From Aequorivita viscosa (lineage in GTDB: Bacteria > Bacteroidota > Bacteroidia > Flavobacteriales > Flavobacteriaceae), in NCBI RefSeq assembly GCF_900106795.1, contig NZ_FNNS01000023.1:1-60786 (forward strand): DNA of 60,786 nucleotides, in the 5' to 3' direction. Made by a program: the position numbers and the translations under genes. Position 1 is the first letter of the stretch, and each line of letters starts with the position of its first letter. Below are positions 26,182-34,522 of the stretch, one piece after another. A model generated the notes under the pieces. The model worked only from the letters and a program-made list of their open reading frames with translations. It did no database searches and was not told the origin of the DNA.

Positions 26182-26520
26182 ATGGCATCTAAAAACTACT
26201 ATGACCCAGCTGATTTAAGAAAATTTGGAAATATTACAGAATGGAGCAAAGAGCTCGGTGAAAAATTCTTCGAATACTACAACAGTGTTTTTCAGGAAGG
26301 CGCCTTAACAGCCCGTGAAAAATCGTTAATTGCGCTTGCTGTCGCACATACCGAAATGTGCCCGTATTGTATTGATGCCTATTCTAAAGACGGACTACAA
26401 CGCGGTATTACCAAAGAAGAAATGATGGAAGCGGTTCACGTTGGTGCGGCAATAAAAAGCGGTGCGAGTTTGGTCCACGGAGTTCAAATGATGAATAAAA
26501 TCAACAAATTAGAAATGTAG
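26182..26520 (+). CDS. Arsenosugar biosynthesis-associated peroxidase-like protein (carboxymuconolactone decarboxylase family)
   Basis: 112 residues. The AhpD-like active site CPYC is at residues 60-63 with the conserved H56 and E58 before it (AHTEMCPYCIDAYSK), and the helix EEMMEAVHVGAAIKSGASLV follows. This variant of the CMD/AhpD fold is the one that accompanies arsS. It probably handles thiol redox chemistry or protects the arsenic intermediates; its exact reaction is not established. The stop codon lies inside an 18-base perfect inverted repeat, and arsS starts 92 bases later. Confidence 0.9.
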   Translation: MASKNYYDPADLRKFGNITEWSKELGEKFFEYYNSVFQEGALTAREKSLIALAVAHTEMCPYCIDAYSKDGLQRGITKEEMMEAVHVGAAIKSGASLVHGVQMMNKINKLEM

Positions 26521-26550
26521 ATACACAATGCTTTGTGTATCTACATTTCT
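26511..26550. repeat. Perfect 18-bp inverted repeat spanning a stop codon (REP3 type)
   Basis: AGAAATGTAGATACACAA (26511-26528) and its exact complement (26533-26550) flank the 4-base loop TGCT. The left arm includes the last codons and TAG of the peroxidase-like gene. It has no T run, so it is more likely a REP-type palindrome or an mRNA-stabilising hairpin than a terminator. Confidence 0.85.
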
Positions 26551-26567
26551 AGATCATACTAAATAAA

Positions 26568-26586
26568 CGATGCATCGCGTATTCAC
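26568..26586. repeat. Second, partial REP3-like palindrome
   Basis: CGATGCATCGCGTATTCAC holds the core palindrome CGATGCATCG and one arm. It resembles a rearranged half of the hairpin at 26511-26550, which has ATGC/GCTT at its centre. Confidence 0.45.
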
Positions 26587-26612
26587 ATTTTCAAAAAAAT
26601 CAGAAAGATTTT

Positions 26613-27689
26613 ATGTTAAAAGAAAAAAAACCAACATTACAATCACTTCATAAAAGAGAAAGCAATCTCGCCAAAGGAAAAGCTCAGCTAGAATACTTAT
26701 CCAATGGCATCTTTGCAAATGGAGAGCTCCCTACATTTGCGCAAAAAATAAAGGAAAGCGATGATTTTCCGCTTCGACCTAATTCTTTAGAAATTCTGCA
26801 AATTAACTTGGGGTATATGTGCAATCAAGTTTGCGCGCATTGCCACGTGGACGCAGGACCTGACCGAAAAGAGATTATGACCATAGAGACAATGGAGCAA
26901 TGCTTGGAAGTAATCAAAAACACCTCGGCCCACACGCTTGATTTGACAGGTGGAGCACCCGAAATGAACCCTAATTTTAGATGGTTTGTAGAGGAAGCGA
27001 GCAAAGCTGGCATAAAAGATTTTATTGTCCGAAGCAATTTAACCATCATCCGCGCCAACAAAAAAAATTACGATCTCCCCGAATTTTTCAAACAACACAA
27101 CGTTCATGTAGTAAGCAGCATGCCCCATTGGACACGTGGAAAAACAGATAAACAAAGAGGTTCTGGAGTTTTTGATCAATCTATAAAAGCACTACAAGAA
27201 TTAAATGCCGTGGGTTATGGCATGCCAGAAAGCAATCTTAAATTAGATTTGGTTTACAATCCGAGTGGCGCATTTTTACCTGGAGATCAAAAAAGCATGG
27301 AGCAGGATTTTAAAAAAGCCCTATTAGAAGATTTCGGAATTCATTTTCACGAGCTTTTCGCAATTACCAACCTTCCTATTTCACGGTTTTTAGACTATCT
27401 TATCGCTTCAGACAACTATGAAGATTATATGTATCAATTAGTAGAAGCATACAATCAAGCAGCAGTTAAAAATGTAATGTGCCGCAATACACTTTCGGTA
27501 AGTTGGGATGGCTTTTTATACGACTGCGATTTTAACCAAATGCTAGAGCTGAAAGTCGCAAGCAAAACGCAACACATTTCAGAATACAACGAAAGTTTAT
27601 TACAAAACAGAAATATTATAATTTCTCAACACTGCTATGGATGTACGGCAGGGGCAGGAAGCAGTTGCCAAGGGGCAGTGACAAATTAG
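26613..27689 (+). CDS. arsS: Arsenosugar biosynthesis radical SAM protein ArsS
   Basis: 358 residues. The [4Fe-4S]/SAM motif CNQVCAHC is at C70, C74 and C77. A SAM-binding DLTGGAPEMNP follows, and the C-terminal Cys motif CYGCTAGAGSSCQG is characteristic of ArsS (DUF3641 end; some relatives carry selenocysteine in this protein, here the codons are Cys). ArsS joins the 5'-deoxyadenosyl group to dimethylarsenite, giving a dimethylarsinoyl-deoxyadenosine, the committed step to arsenosugars. It is cytoplasmic and oxygen sensitive. The start ATG at 26613 is clear. REP-type palindromes lie on both sides. Confidence 0.93.
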   Translation: MLKEKKPTLQSLHKRESNLAKGKAQLEYLSNGIFANGELPTFAQKIKESDDFPLRPNSLEILQINLGYMCNQVCAHCHVDAGPDRKEIMTIETMEQCLEVIKNTSAHTLDLTGGAPEMNPNFRWFVEEASKAGIKDFIVRSNLTIIRANKKNYDLPEFFKQHNVHVVSSMPHWTRGKTDKQRGSGVFDQSIKALQELNAVGYGMPESNLKLDLVYNPSGAFLPGDQKSMEQDFKKALLEDFGIHFHELFAITNLPISRFLDYLIASDNYEDYMYQLVEAYNQAAVKNVMCRNTLSVSWDGFLYDCDFNQMLELKVASKTQHISEYNESLLQNRNIIISQHCYGCTAGAGSSCQGAVTN

Positions 27690-27709
27690 CACTTACATAA
27701 ACCTAGATA

Positions 27710-27740
27710 ACCCCATAGGTCTTAAAGACCTTTGGGGTTT
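27710..27740. repeat. REP2 palindrome (AACCCC subtype)
   Basis: AACCCCATAGGTC at 27710-27722 pairs with GACCTTTGGGGTT at 27728-27740 with one mismatch. The core AGGTCTT/AAGACCT is shared with the copies near RAYT-2. It lies 20 bases after arsS and 10 bases before the rhodanese gene; the short T-rich run after it could let it act as a weak terminator. Confidence 0.8.
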
Positions 27741-27750
27741 AAAACACCTT

Positions 27751-28251
27751 ATGAGACATTTCCTTTTTTTACTAATTTATATCTTCTTCCTCGGAACTGC
27801 TTCAGGACAAGAGTCTTTAGAAAAAGTTTTAGACCGTTATAATTCACATAGCATTCCTTATATTTCAGTTGAAGAACTTGTGATGTTTCAAAAGACAAGC
27901 AACCTAGTAATTCTGGATGCACGCGAAAAAATTGAGTTTGACGTAAGTCATATTCCATCGGCAATATATATTGGTTTTGATAATTTCACTGTTAATGACA
28001 AACATCTACAAAAACTAAATAAAGATTCTCAAATAATTGTTTCTTGTTCCATAGGAATCCGATCTGAGCAGATAGGGGAAAAGCTTAAAAAAGCGGGATT
28101 CACTAATGTTAAAAATCTATACGGCGGCATTTTTGAATGGAAGAACAAAGGGCTTCGTGTGGTTGACTCTATAGGGCTGCCAACCGAAAACGTGCACACC
28201 TATTCCAAAAAATGGAGTAAATGGTTACGCTCCGGGAATCCTGTTTATTGA
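27751..28251 (+). CDS. Exported rhodanese-like domain protein
   Basis: 166 residues with a signal peptide ending near TASGQ (residue 20). A rhodanese domain (about 35-145) contains ILDAREKIEFDVSHIPSAIY and the active-site loop CSIGIRSEQIG with C99. Rhodaneses move sulfur or act on thiol or arsenic oxyanion substrates (the related Cdc25/Acr2 fold reduces arsenate). Placement between arsS and the glycosyltransferase gene implies a role with arsenic or sulfur in the periplasm, but that is inference. The active-site cysteine is present. Confidence 0.85.
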   Translation: MRHFLFLLIYIFFLGTASGQESLEKVLDRYNSHSIPYISVEELVMFQKTSNLVILDAREKIEFDVSHIPSAIYIGFDNFTVNDKHLQKLNKDSQIIVSCSIGIRSEQIGEKLKKAGFTNVKNLYGGIFEWKNKGLRVVDSIGLPTENVHTYSKKWSKWLRSGNPVY

Positions 28252-28321
28252 AAGACTTAGGATGATGGTCAACAGGTTTTTAAAAACCGATATTTGAAAA
28301 CTGATTTTAAATAAACACGCT

Positions 28322-28364
28322 CCTGCAAGGTGTTCCGCGCTTTTTCTGCGAAGCTCCTTGCAGG
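28322..28364. repeat. Inverted repeat CCTGCAAGG ... CCTTGCAGG (REP4 type)
   Basis: CCTGCAAGG at 28322-28330 and its complement at 28356-28364 flank a 25-base centre. It lies between the rhodanese and glycosyltransferase genes. Because the longest ORF of the next gene (GTG at 28330) begins inside it, the repeat argues for the later ATG as the true start. Confidence 0.65.
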
Positions 28365-28383
28365 TGTTACATCAAGAAACAAA

Positions 28384-29070
28384 ATGGCTTTATTAACTTC
28401 AAAAGATACCAACAGCGATAAGGAAATGGCATTTGATTTTCATTTCCCGACTTCTAAAAAAGCGTTGATTATCTTCACTAGAAACCCTGAATTGGGAAAG
28501 GTAAAAACTCGTTTAGCAAAAACAGTGGGCGATGAAAGTGCCTTGAATATCTATAAATTCCTATTGAAGCATACTGTTAAAATCACCAAGAACTTGCACG
28601 TGGATAAGTATGTTTTTTATTCAGATGAAATTCACAAAAACGACATTTGGGATGCTGATATTTTCAGAAAAAGAGTACAGTCTGGGGAGGATCTAGGCGA
28701 AAAAATGCACAATGCCTTTATAGAGATTTTTAATATGGGTTACGAAATGGCAATTGTAATTGGGTCTGACATGTTCGAACTAAACTCAGAAGACTTAAAC
28801 GGTGCTTTTACTGTATTACAAACCAATAATTTTGTTATCGGCCCTGCCCAAGATGGCGGATATTATTTACTTGGAATGAAGAGTCCAATAGAGAAAGTTT
28901 TTCAAAAGAAAGATTGGGGCACAGCCACCGTTCTGGAACAGACTTTGAAGGATTTAGAAGGCGAAAAGTTCGTACTTTTAGAGGAACGAAATGACATTGA
29001 TTATTATGAAGATATTGAAGGAAACAAAGCCTTCGAACAATTTTTACCAGCTATTATAAAAAAGAATTAG
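28384..29070 (+). CDS. TIGR04282 family arsenosugar biosynthesis glycosyltransferase (DUF2064)
   Basis: 228 residues from the ATG at 28384 (MALLTSKDTN). The frame is open further back to a GTG at 28330, but that part is the inverted repeat. Family motifs are ALIIFTRNPELGKVKTRLAK, a GSD motif (VIGSDMFELNSEDL) and GPAQDGGYYLLGM, the pattern of DUF2064 GT-A-like transferases found with arsS. It is thought to help convert the arsenic-bearing ribose to the glycosylated arsenosugar; the donor and acceptor are not proven. It is 18 bases ahead of the phosphorylase gene. Confidence 0.88.
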   Translation: MALLTSKDTNSDKEMAFDFHFPTSKKALIIFTRNPELGKVKTRLAKTVGDESALNIYKFLLKHTVKITKNLHVDKYVFYSDEIHKNDIWDADIFRKRVQSGEDLGEKMHNAFIEIFNMGYEMAIVIGSDMFELNSEDLNGAFTVLQTNNFVIGPAQDGGYYLLGMKSPIEKVFQKKDWGTATVLEQTLKDLEGEKFVLLEERNDIDYYEDIEGNKAFEQFLPAIIKKN

Positions 29071-29088
29071 ATATAAAATTTAAGGTTT

Positions 29089-29898
29089 ATGAAATACACA
29101 GAAGAAGCTGCTAGCTACTTAAAACAGCGAGGTTTTGAAAATCCTGAAATAGGAATTATTCTAGGAAGTGGTCTTGGCAGAATGTTAGAATATATGAAAA
29201 TTGAAAAGGAAGTGAGTTATAACCACATTCCAAATTTCCCAACTGCAACAGTTGAATTTCACCGAGGCAAGTTAATTTACGGCACTTTGGAAGGAAAGAA
29301 AGTCGTGGTAATGCAAGGACGTTTTCACCTTTACGAAGGATATTCGCTACAAGATGTTACTTTTCCAGTTCGTGTAATGCGATCGCTTGGTATTAAAAAA
29401 CTTTTGGTTAGTAATGCGGCAGGAGCAATTAACCCAAATTTTAAAAAAGGGGAATTGATGCTTATTGACGATCATATTAACCTTCAAGGAAGTTCTCCTC
29501 TTGCTTTTAAAGGCGTGGAACATCTGGGGGAGCGGTTTGTAGATATGAGTGCACCTTATAACGCTACTATGAATCAGCGATTGCAGCAAATAGCCGATGA
29601 AAAGAAAATTAAACTCAATAAAGGGGTGTATGCAAGCGTTGTTGGGCCACAATTAGAAACACGTGCCGAATACCGTTATTTAAAAATTATCGGCGCGGAT
29701 GCCGTTGGAATGAGCACAGTGCCCGAAATAATCGTTGCCAACCATCTTGGATTGCCAGTTGTGGCCATTTCGGCATTAACTGATGAGTGCGACCCTGACA
29801 ACCTAAAACCTGTGAACATTGAGGAGATTTTGGAAATGGCAGCCAAGGCCGAACCCAATTTAATTACGTTGTACATGGAATTGTTAAAGGGATTTTAA
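29089..29898 (+). CDS. Purine-nucleoside phosphorylase
   Basis: 269 residues. Motifs are GIILGSGLGRMLEYM (phosphate-binding glycine loop), FHRGKLIYGTLEGKKVVVMQ, VSNAAGAINPNFKKGELMLI, GVYASVVGPQLETRAEYR and AVGMSTVPEIIVANHLGLP, all of the trimeric PNP/MTAP family. The usual reaction is phosphorolysis of purine nucleosides. In this locus the likely substrate is the dimethylarsinoyl-deoxyadenosine made by ArsS: removal of adenine would leave the arsenic-ribose phosphate for glycosyl transfer. That substrate is inferred from the neighbours. It lies 18 bases after the TIGR04282 gene, so one transcript is likely. Confidence 0.92.
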   Translation: MKYTEEAASYLKQRGFENPEIGIILGSGLGRMLEYMKIEKEVSYNHIPNFPTATVEFHRGKLIYGTLEGKKVVVMQGRFHLYEGYSLQDVTFPVRVMRSLGIKKLLVSNAAGAINPNFKKGELMLIDDHINLQGSSPLAFKGVEHLGERFVDMSAPYNATMNQRLQQIADEKKIKLNKGVYASVVGPQLETRAEYRYLKIIGADAVGMSTVPEIIVANHLGLPVVAISALTDECDPDNLKPVNIEEILEMAAKAEPNLITLYMELLKGF

Positions 29899-30082
29899 TG
29901 AAAATTAGTCGTGTCCGCCTAAGATGTAAGACCGCTGCGCTAAAAGACGTAAGACATAAGACTTGCTTCTTAATAGGTTGATAATTGGGTCAAATTGATT
30001 AAGCATACTTTTTAATTCTTAATTTCAATGGTAAACTTAATAACAAGCTTTCGCTTAATAAAAATGTAAAATAACAAAATCT

Positions 30083-30142
30083 GACAGGTCTCCCCTTGTC
30101 TTCCGAAGCTTCTCAGCGTAGGAGGAAGACCTGTTAGGTCTG
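30083..30142. repeat. Rearranged REP2 copy
   Basis: GACAGGTCT at 30083-30091 and AAGACCTGTTAGGTCT at 30126-30141 are REP2 arms, here separated by about 35 unrelated bases that contain their own short pairing (CTTCCGAAG). The remaining 256-base gap after the phosphorylase gene shows nothing I recognise. Confidence 0.55.
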
Positions 30143-30154
30143 AGTAAAAATTAA

Positions 30155-31057
30155 ATGGAAAAATACTTCACCATATTCAAAGATTCCTATTATGGATATT
30201 TTAATTATCTGTGGAATGAAATAACCCATTTTCATTGGGAAAATTACTTCTACGGATTGATTCTAGTATCTCTATTGGTTTGGGGTTTGGAACTGCTCTT
30301 CCCGTGGAGAAAAGATCAAAAAGTGTTTAGAAAAGATTTTTGGTTGGACACTTTTTATATGTTTTTCAATTTCTTTTTGCTGAATTTAATCGTATTGATA
30401 TTTCTTTCTAATGCAACAGCAGAAATATTTAACGATATTCTTGGTCTTGTAGGAATGAAGCTCTCCGACTTTCAAATTGTAGATTTAAATGCCTTTCCGT
30501 TTGGTTTCGGATTATTGATTTTCTTTTTAGTTACCGATTTTGTACAATGGAATACGCATAGGTTATTGCATCGCGTGCCTTTTCTTTGGAATTTCCATAA
30601 GGTGCATCATTCAGTCACCGAAATGGGATTTGCCGCACATCTTCGCTATCATTGGATGGAACCCGTAGTATACAAATCTATACTTTACATTCCTTTGGCG
30701 ATTATTGGCGGATTTAACGTGGAAGCGGTGGCGATTGTCCATTTTAGTTCGCTAACCATCGGACATTTAAACCACGCCAACCTTGGGTGGGATTATGGAA
30801 TACTGAAGTACATTTTCAACAATCCAAAAATGCACATTTGGCATCACGTTAAAGATTTGCCTAAAGAAGCAAAACACGGAATAAATTACGGAATAAGCCT
30901 TAGCATCTGGGATTACATTTTTAGAACAGATTATGTACCCTACGACGGCAGGGATATTGAATTAGGCTTTGACGGAGATGACGAATTTCCTAAAAATTTT
31001 GCAAACCAGATTATTTACCCAATTAAATCTAAACCCTCAAAACTGGATAAAGATTGA
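30155..31057 (+). CDS. Sterol desaturase / fatty acid hydroxylase family protein
   Basis: 300 residues with about four membrane segments. The three di-iron histidine clusters are complete: HRLLH (HX3H), HKVHH (HX2HH) and HIWHH (HX2HH), plus an extra H in NHANLGW. Such enzymes insert oxygen into or desaturate a lipid or alcohol in the membrane. Related proteins often accompany arsenosugar genes in flavobacteria, as I recall, so a lipid or glycerol-moiety substrate linked to arsenolipids is possible, but unproven. The DUF547 gene follows with almost no gap. Confidence 0.87.
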   Translation: MEKYFTIFKDSYYGYFNYLWNEITHFHWENYFYGLILVSLLVWGLELLFPWRKDQKVFRKDFWLDTFYMFFNFFLLNLIVLIFLSNATAEIFNDILGLVGMKLSDFQIVDLNAFPFGFGLLIFFLVTDFVQWNTHRLLHRVPFLWNFHKVHHSVTEMGFAAHLRYHWMEPVVYKSILYIPLAIIGGFNVEAVAIVHFSSLTIGHLNHANLGWDYGILKYIFNNPKMHIWHHVKDLPKEAKHGINYGISLSIWDYIFRTDYVPYDGRDIELGFDGDDEFPKNFANQIIYPIKSKPSKLDKD

Positions 31058-31071
31058 AAATACATTTCAAA

Positions 31072-31860
31072 ATGATAAAAATCTTTAATATTGGCACTTT
31101 GTTTTTAGCCACTTTAATTTTATACAGTTGTAGTCTTTTTTCAGCGGGACACATTCAGCCAATAAAAGAAGTAACAACCGAACTTATATCTACTACCTCA
31201 AATTCGACCGTAAATTTGGACCATTCCCAATGGGACAAACTGCTTAAAAAACACGTGAACGAAGAAGGGTTTGTAAATTATGCGGGCTTTAAAAAAGACG
31301 TTGCTCTATTGGATTCCTATTTAAATCTACTTTCCAAAAACGAACCTAACAAAACTTGGAGTGTTCAAGAATTGTTAGCCTACTACATAAACCTTTACAA
31401 TGCTGGTACTGTTAAATTGATAGTTGAAAACTACCCCATAAAAAGCATTAAAGATATAAGTCGGCCCTGGGGGAAAAACAGGATAGCTGTTGGCGACAAT
31501 ACGATTTCTTTAGATACTATTGAACACGATATTCTTCGCAAGATGAACGAACCGAGAATTCATTTTGCCTTAAATTGCGCTTCTATTTCCTGTCCAAAAC
31601 TTTTGAATGAAGCTTTTACAGCAAGTAAAATAAACGAACAACTGGAGCGCGCAACCAAAGAGTTTATCAACGGCAATAAAAACGATATTTCTGCTTCTAA
31701 TCCAAAAATCTCTTCACTTTTTGATTGGTATAAAAAGGATTTTAAAGTGAATGAAAAAACGGATGTTATTGGGTTTATAAATCAATATTCCAACGTCAAG
31801 ATAAGTGCAGAGGCGAAGATTTCGTATATGAAATATGACTGGAATTTGAACGGGGAATAG
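31072..31860 (+). CDS. DUF547 domain-containing lipoprotein
   Basis: 262 residues from the ATG at 31072; a TTG at 31054 is an alternative but would put a charged stretch before the signal. The signal peptide ends in a lipobox (LYSC), so the protein is probably anchored in a membrane facing the periplasm. The DUF547 core has WDKLLKKHVNEEGFVNYAGF, then LAYYINLYNAGTVKLIVENY and the Cys motif FALNCASISCPKLL with a following E. DUF547 resembles transglutaminase-like proteins, but its function is unsettled. It follows the desaturase-family gene by 14 bases and may be co-transcribed with it. Confidence 0.87.
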   Translation: MIKIFNIGTLFLATLILYSCSLFSAGHIQPIKEVTTELISTTSNSTVNLDHSQWDKLLKKHVNEEGFVNYAGFKKDVALLDSYLNLLSKNEPNKTWSVQELLAYYINLYNAGTVKLIVENYPIKSIKDISRPWGKNRIAVGDNTISLDTIEHDILRKMNEPRIHFALNCASISCPKLLNEAFTASKINEQLERATKEFINGNKNDISASNPKISSLFDWYKKDFKVNEKTDVIGFINQYSNVKISAEAKISYMKYDWNLNGE

Positions 31861-31870
31861 TTACCGCTAC

Positions 31871-31904
31871 AAACCCTAAAGGTCTTTGAGACCTTTGGGG
31901 TTTT
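31871..31904. repeat. REP2 palindrome (AACCC subtype)
   Basis: AAACCCTAAAGGTCT pairs with AGACCTTTGGGGTTT around a TTG loop with one mismatch. It lies 10 bases after the DUF547 stop; with its T-rich end it could act as a terminator for that gene. Confidence 0.8.
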
Positions 31905-31931
31905 AATCAACCAACTGATTAATTTTACCAC

Positions 31932-32690
31932 ATGTTATCCATCATTATTCCCATTTTAAACGAATCTGAAACTATTGAGGAAACAATTGGTGCGGTAATA
32001 GAAAATCTTTCAGGGGAAATTAAAACTGAAGTGATTTTGGTTGATGGCGGTAGTACTGATGGGACTATTGAGAAAATTGAGGCCATACTATCGAACCGAA
32101 AAGGTCCAAAAAAGTCTTTTTCAATTTGTCTTCTTCATTCCCCAAAAGGTCGCGCAAGGCAGATGAACTTGGGAGCTAAAAATGCCAAGTTTGAAGTTCT
32201 GTATTTCCTCCACGCAGATTCATTACCGCCGAATAATTTTGACAAATACATTTTAAAAGAAGTCGAAAGTGGAAATCTGGCAGGTTGTTTCCGAATGCGA
32301 TTTGACAGTACGCATTGGTGGCTACGGCTGGCTGGCTGGCTAACGCAATTCAACTGGAAAATCTCTCGTGGTGGCGACCAAAGCCAGTTTATCACCAAAT
32401 CTCTTTTTGAAGAAGTTGGTGGTTTTGATGAGAGCTATATTATTTACGAAGACAATATTTTGATAAGCGAACTATATAAACGAAATAAATTCGTTGTAAT
32501 TCCACATTCCCTAACTACTTCCGCACGACGTTATAGGGAACACGGGGTTTGGAGACTCCAATATCATTTTTGGCGAATTCATTTAAAGAGGCGGTTGGGA
32601 GCAGATGCCTGGGAATTATATGAGTATTACTCAAGACATATTAGTAATAAAAACCTCAACAGACTTCACAAAAAACCCCAAAAGTTTTAA
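31932..32690 (+). CDS. TIGR04283 family arsenosugar biosynthesis glycosyltransferase
   Basis: 252 residues, GT2 fold. It begins SIIIPILNESETIEETIGAV, followed by EVILVDGGSTDGTIE (the DxD-like nucleotide-sugar site region), HSPKGRARQMNLGAKNA and VLYFLHADSLPP. Then come GGDQSQFITKSLFEEVGGFD and a C-terminal RRYREHGVWR motif, typical of this family. It is the second glycosyltransferase of the arsenosugar locus; its donor and acceptor are unproven. A REP2 copy separates it from the convergent MuiA-like gene. Confidence 0.9.
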   Translation: MLSIIIPILNESETIEETIGAVIENLSGEIKTEVILVDGGSTDGTIEKIEAILSNRKGPKKSFSICLLHSPKGRARQMNLGAKNAKFEVLYFLHADSLPPNNFDKYILKEVESGNLAGCFRMRFDSTHWWLRLAGWLTQFNWKISRGGDQSQFITKSLFEEVGGFDESYIIYEDNILISELYKRNKFVVIPHSLTTSARRYREHGVWRLQYHFWRIHLKRRLGADAWELYEYYSRHISNKNLNRLHKKPQKF

Positions 32691-32731
32691 AAACCTCTTA
32701 TGTTTGAAAGTATTAAAACTTTATAAGAAAA

Positions 32732-32763
32732 AGACCTCACAGGTCTCGAAGACCTGTGGGGTC
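32732..32763. repeat. REP2 palindrome (GACCTCACAGGTC subtype)
   Basis: AGACCTCACAGGTCT pairs with AGACCTGTGGGGTCT with one mismatch around CGA. It sits between two convergent genes (the TIGR04283 glycosyltransferase and the MuiA-like gene) and may end both transcripts. Confidence 0.85.
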
Positions 32764-32771
32764 TGGGAATT

Positions 32772-34376
32772 TTACATCCCGGAAATAACCTTATCCTTTG
32801 GAAGTTTTACTGAATACGAAACCTTCAACTTCTTGGTTTCCCCTGATTTTATGTTAAGGTTCCAACTCAGTTCACCTTTATCATTATCTACTTTCGCATT
32901 GGAGGTTTCCAGAAGTTTGATCTCGATATCCTTTTCTGTCGATAATGGGAATTGTTCTTTCACATCTATATCCACCGACTCTTTTCGAGAGTTTCTAATG
33001 GAAATCTCATAGGTGTAAACTCGCTTTTGAGAAGTTCCAAAAAAGGAAGTACTCCCCTCTTCATTGATTCGTTCGCGTTTGGTTACAATGCGTTCGTCTC
33101 TTCCCAAACTCAGTGTCAACGTATCTTCTGTGGAATTAGGATTTATGTAAGAACTTCCAGCAAAATTATTGTCGATAATCAAATTGGCATTTCCTGGCAG
33201 CAGATTGTATTTTGCCCAATCGGAAACCTTTGCAACCAAGAAAGCGGCATCGTCTAACCTAGGAGCCGTGAAGTAAGAATATTTTGCTGGGAGTTGATAT
33301 TGTTTCAACTGCACCGCTTGGGGTTTTTGATTTGAATAAACATCATAAGGTGTATTTACAACAAAAGAGGTTGTCAATTGATTTTCTTCAACTACTGCCA
33401 TATCGTTACTTGGAGCAGTGACTACCGCATTTTCGATTTGAACACCCGCAGCTTTGCCTTGCAACATCATTTCCACAGTAACCTCTTGTTCTCGCTGAAA
33501 ACCAACCCACCAAGGGTTTAACTGTGGTGCATTGTTATTTCGTCTCGGATTTCCACTTGAAAATGCCATTTTTATCTGCTTCCAATCGATTCCTGTATTT
33601 TGGGAAACATTGGCTTTATAAACGAGTTGCACTGGTTCGTTCAGATTATCAACTCTAATCTCATAAAAAGGAGTCCAGTACACATTATCTGTAAAGTAAT
33701 TGATATCAAAATTCGTTTTTACTGCCTCATTTGCGTTTAATCGAACGACTAATTGTCCTGCGTTTTGACCACTTCCGCCAGCTTCTTGCATTTGTTTTTT
33801 TAGTTTATCGACAGTTTTTTGTTGCTCTTGTTCAGTGGATTTAAGTTCTACAATATTGGCCGCCAAAATTTTATATTCCGCTCGGTAATATTTTATCATT
33901 GCTGCCAAACTGGTTGGCGAAACACCATTTTGTCCTCCGAATTTGCGGTTTTCCTCCAATAACGCCAACGTACTCTCCTCCCCTTTTCTAGCATTAGTCA
34001 TAGCATCAAGAATTTCTTTTGCATCTTCATATTTCTTCTTTAGTTCCACATATTGCGAGCTCATGTTCTCGCCCTTCACCAAATAATCCCGTTCAAATGA
34101 AACAGATAGAATTGTTATCTGATTGCTTTCACTCGTTACACGAATACTCTGTGGATTTACATTTTGCGCGATTTGGTTGATGACCAATTCAGAATTTCCA
34201 CTTGGAATGGATAGTTGTTTGGCAGTGTGATGCAAGCTGGCACCCCGACTATAAATAGTGGCATCCAATAAGGAAGCGTTGGTTTCTAAAACTGTTTGTG
34301 CGGAGGTGAATTGTAAACCAGAAACTAAAAAAAGAATGATTAAAATTGGAGAAATAGACTGCGAAAAGGTTTTCAT
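32772..34376 (-). CDS. MuiA-like protein (DUF4140/DUF4139)
   Basis: 534 residues with a signal peptide ending near TSAQ (residue 27). The DUF4140 N-terminal domain (about 30-120) has LLDATIYSRGASLHHTAKQL. A coiled coil follows (about 105-200), then the DUF4139 C-terminal domain (about 215-530) with DNVYWTPFYEIRVDNLNEPV and the final SWNLNIKSGETKKLKVSYSV. The family includes the mucoidy inhibitor MuiA; its function is not defined. Residues 304-317 read MLQGKAAGVQIENA, which looks like the plug motif of SusC/TonB-dependent receptors. It is a periplasmic or surface protein on the strand opposite the arsenosugar genes and may be an unrelated neighbour. Confidence 0.83.
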   Translation of the reverse strand: MKTFSQSISPILIILFLVSGLQFTSAQTVLETNASLLDATIYSRGASLHHTAKQLSIPSGNSELVINQIAQNVNPQSIRVTSESNQITILSVSFERDYLVKGENMSSQYVELKKKYEDAKEILDAMTNARKGEESTLALLEENRKFGGQNGVSPTSLAAMIKYYRAEYKILAANIVELKSTEQEQQKTVDKLKKQMQEAGGSGQNAGQLVVRLNANEAVKTNFDINYFTDNVYWTPFYEIRVDNLNEPVQLVYKANVSQNTGIDWKQIKMAFSSGNPRRNNNAPQLNPWWVGFQREQEVTVEMMLQGKAAGVQIENAVVTAPSNDMAVVEENQLTTSFVVNTPYDVYSNQKPQAVQLKQYQLPAKYSYFTAPRLDDAAFLVAKVSDWAKYNLLPGNANLIIDNNFAGSSYINPNSTEDTLTLSLGRDERIVTKRERINEEGSTSFFGTSQKRVYTYEISIRNSRKESVDIDVKEQFPLSTEKDIEIKLLETSNAKVDNDKGELSWNLNIKSGETKKLKVSYSVKLPKDKVISGM

Positions 34377-34522
34377 AAAATAGATGATTTCAAATTATTG
34401 AATACGTAAGTCAAATTTTGTGCCGAGTATAAAAGAGCCTAAGTTAACATAACAATTAAAGTACACCACTAGAAAATGCGTACTTTTAAAACTTAGTAAA
34501 ATTCTTCACATATTTCAAACTT

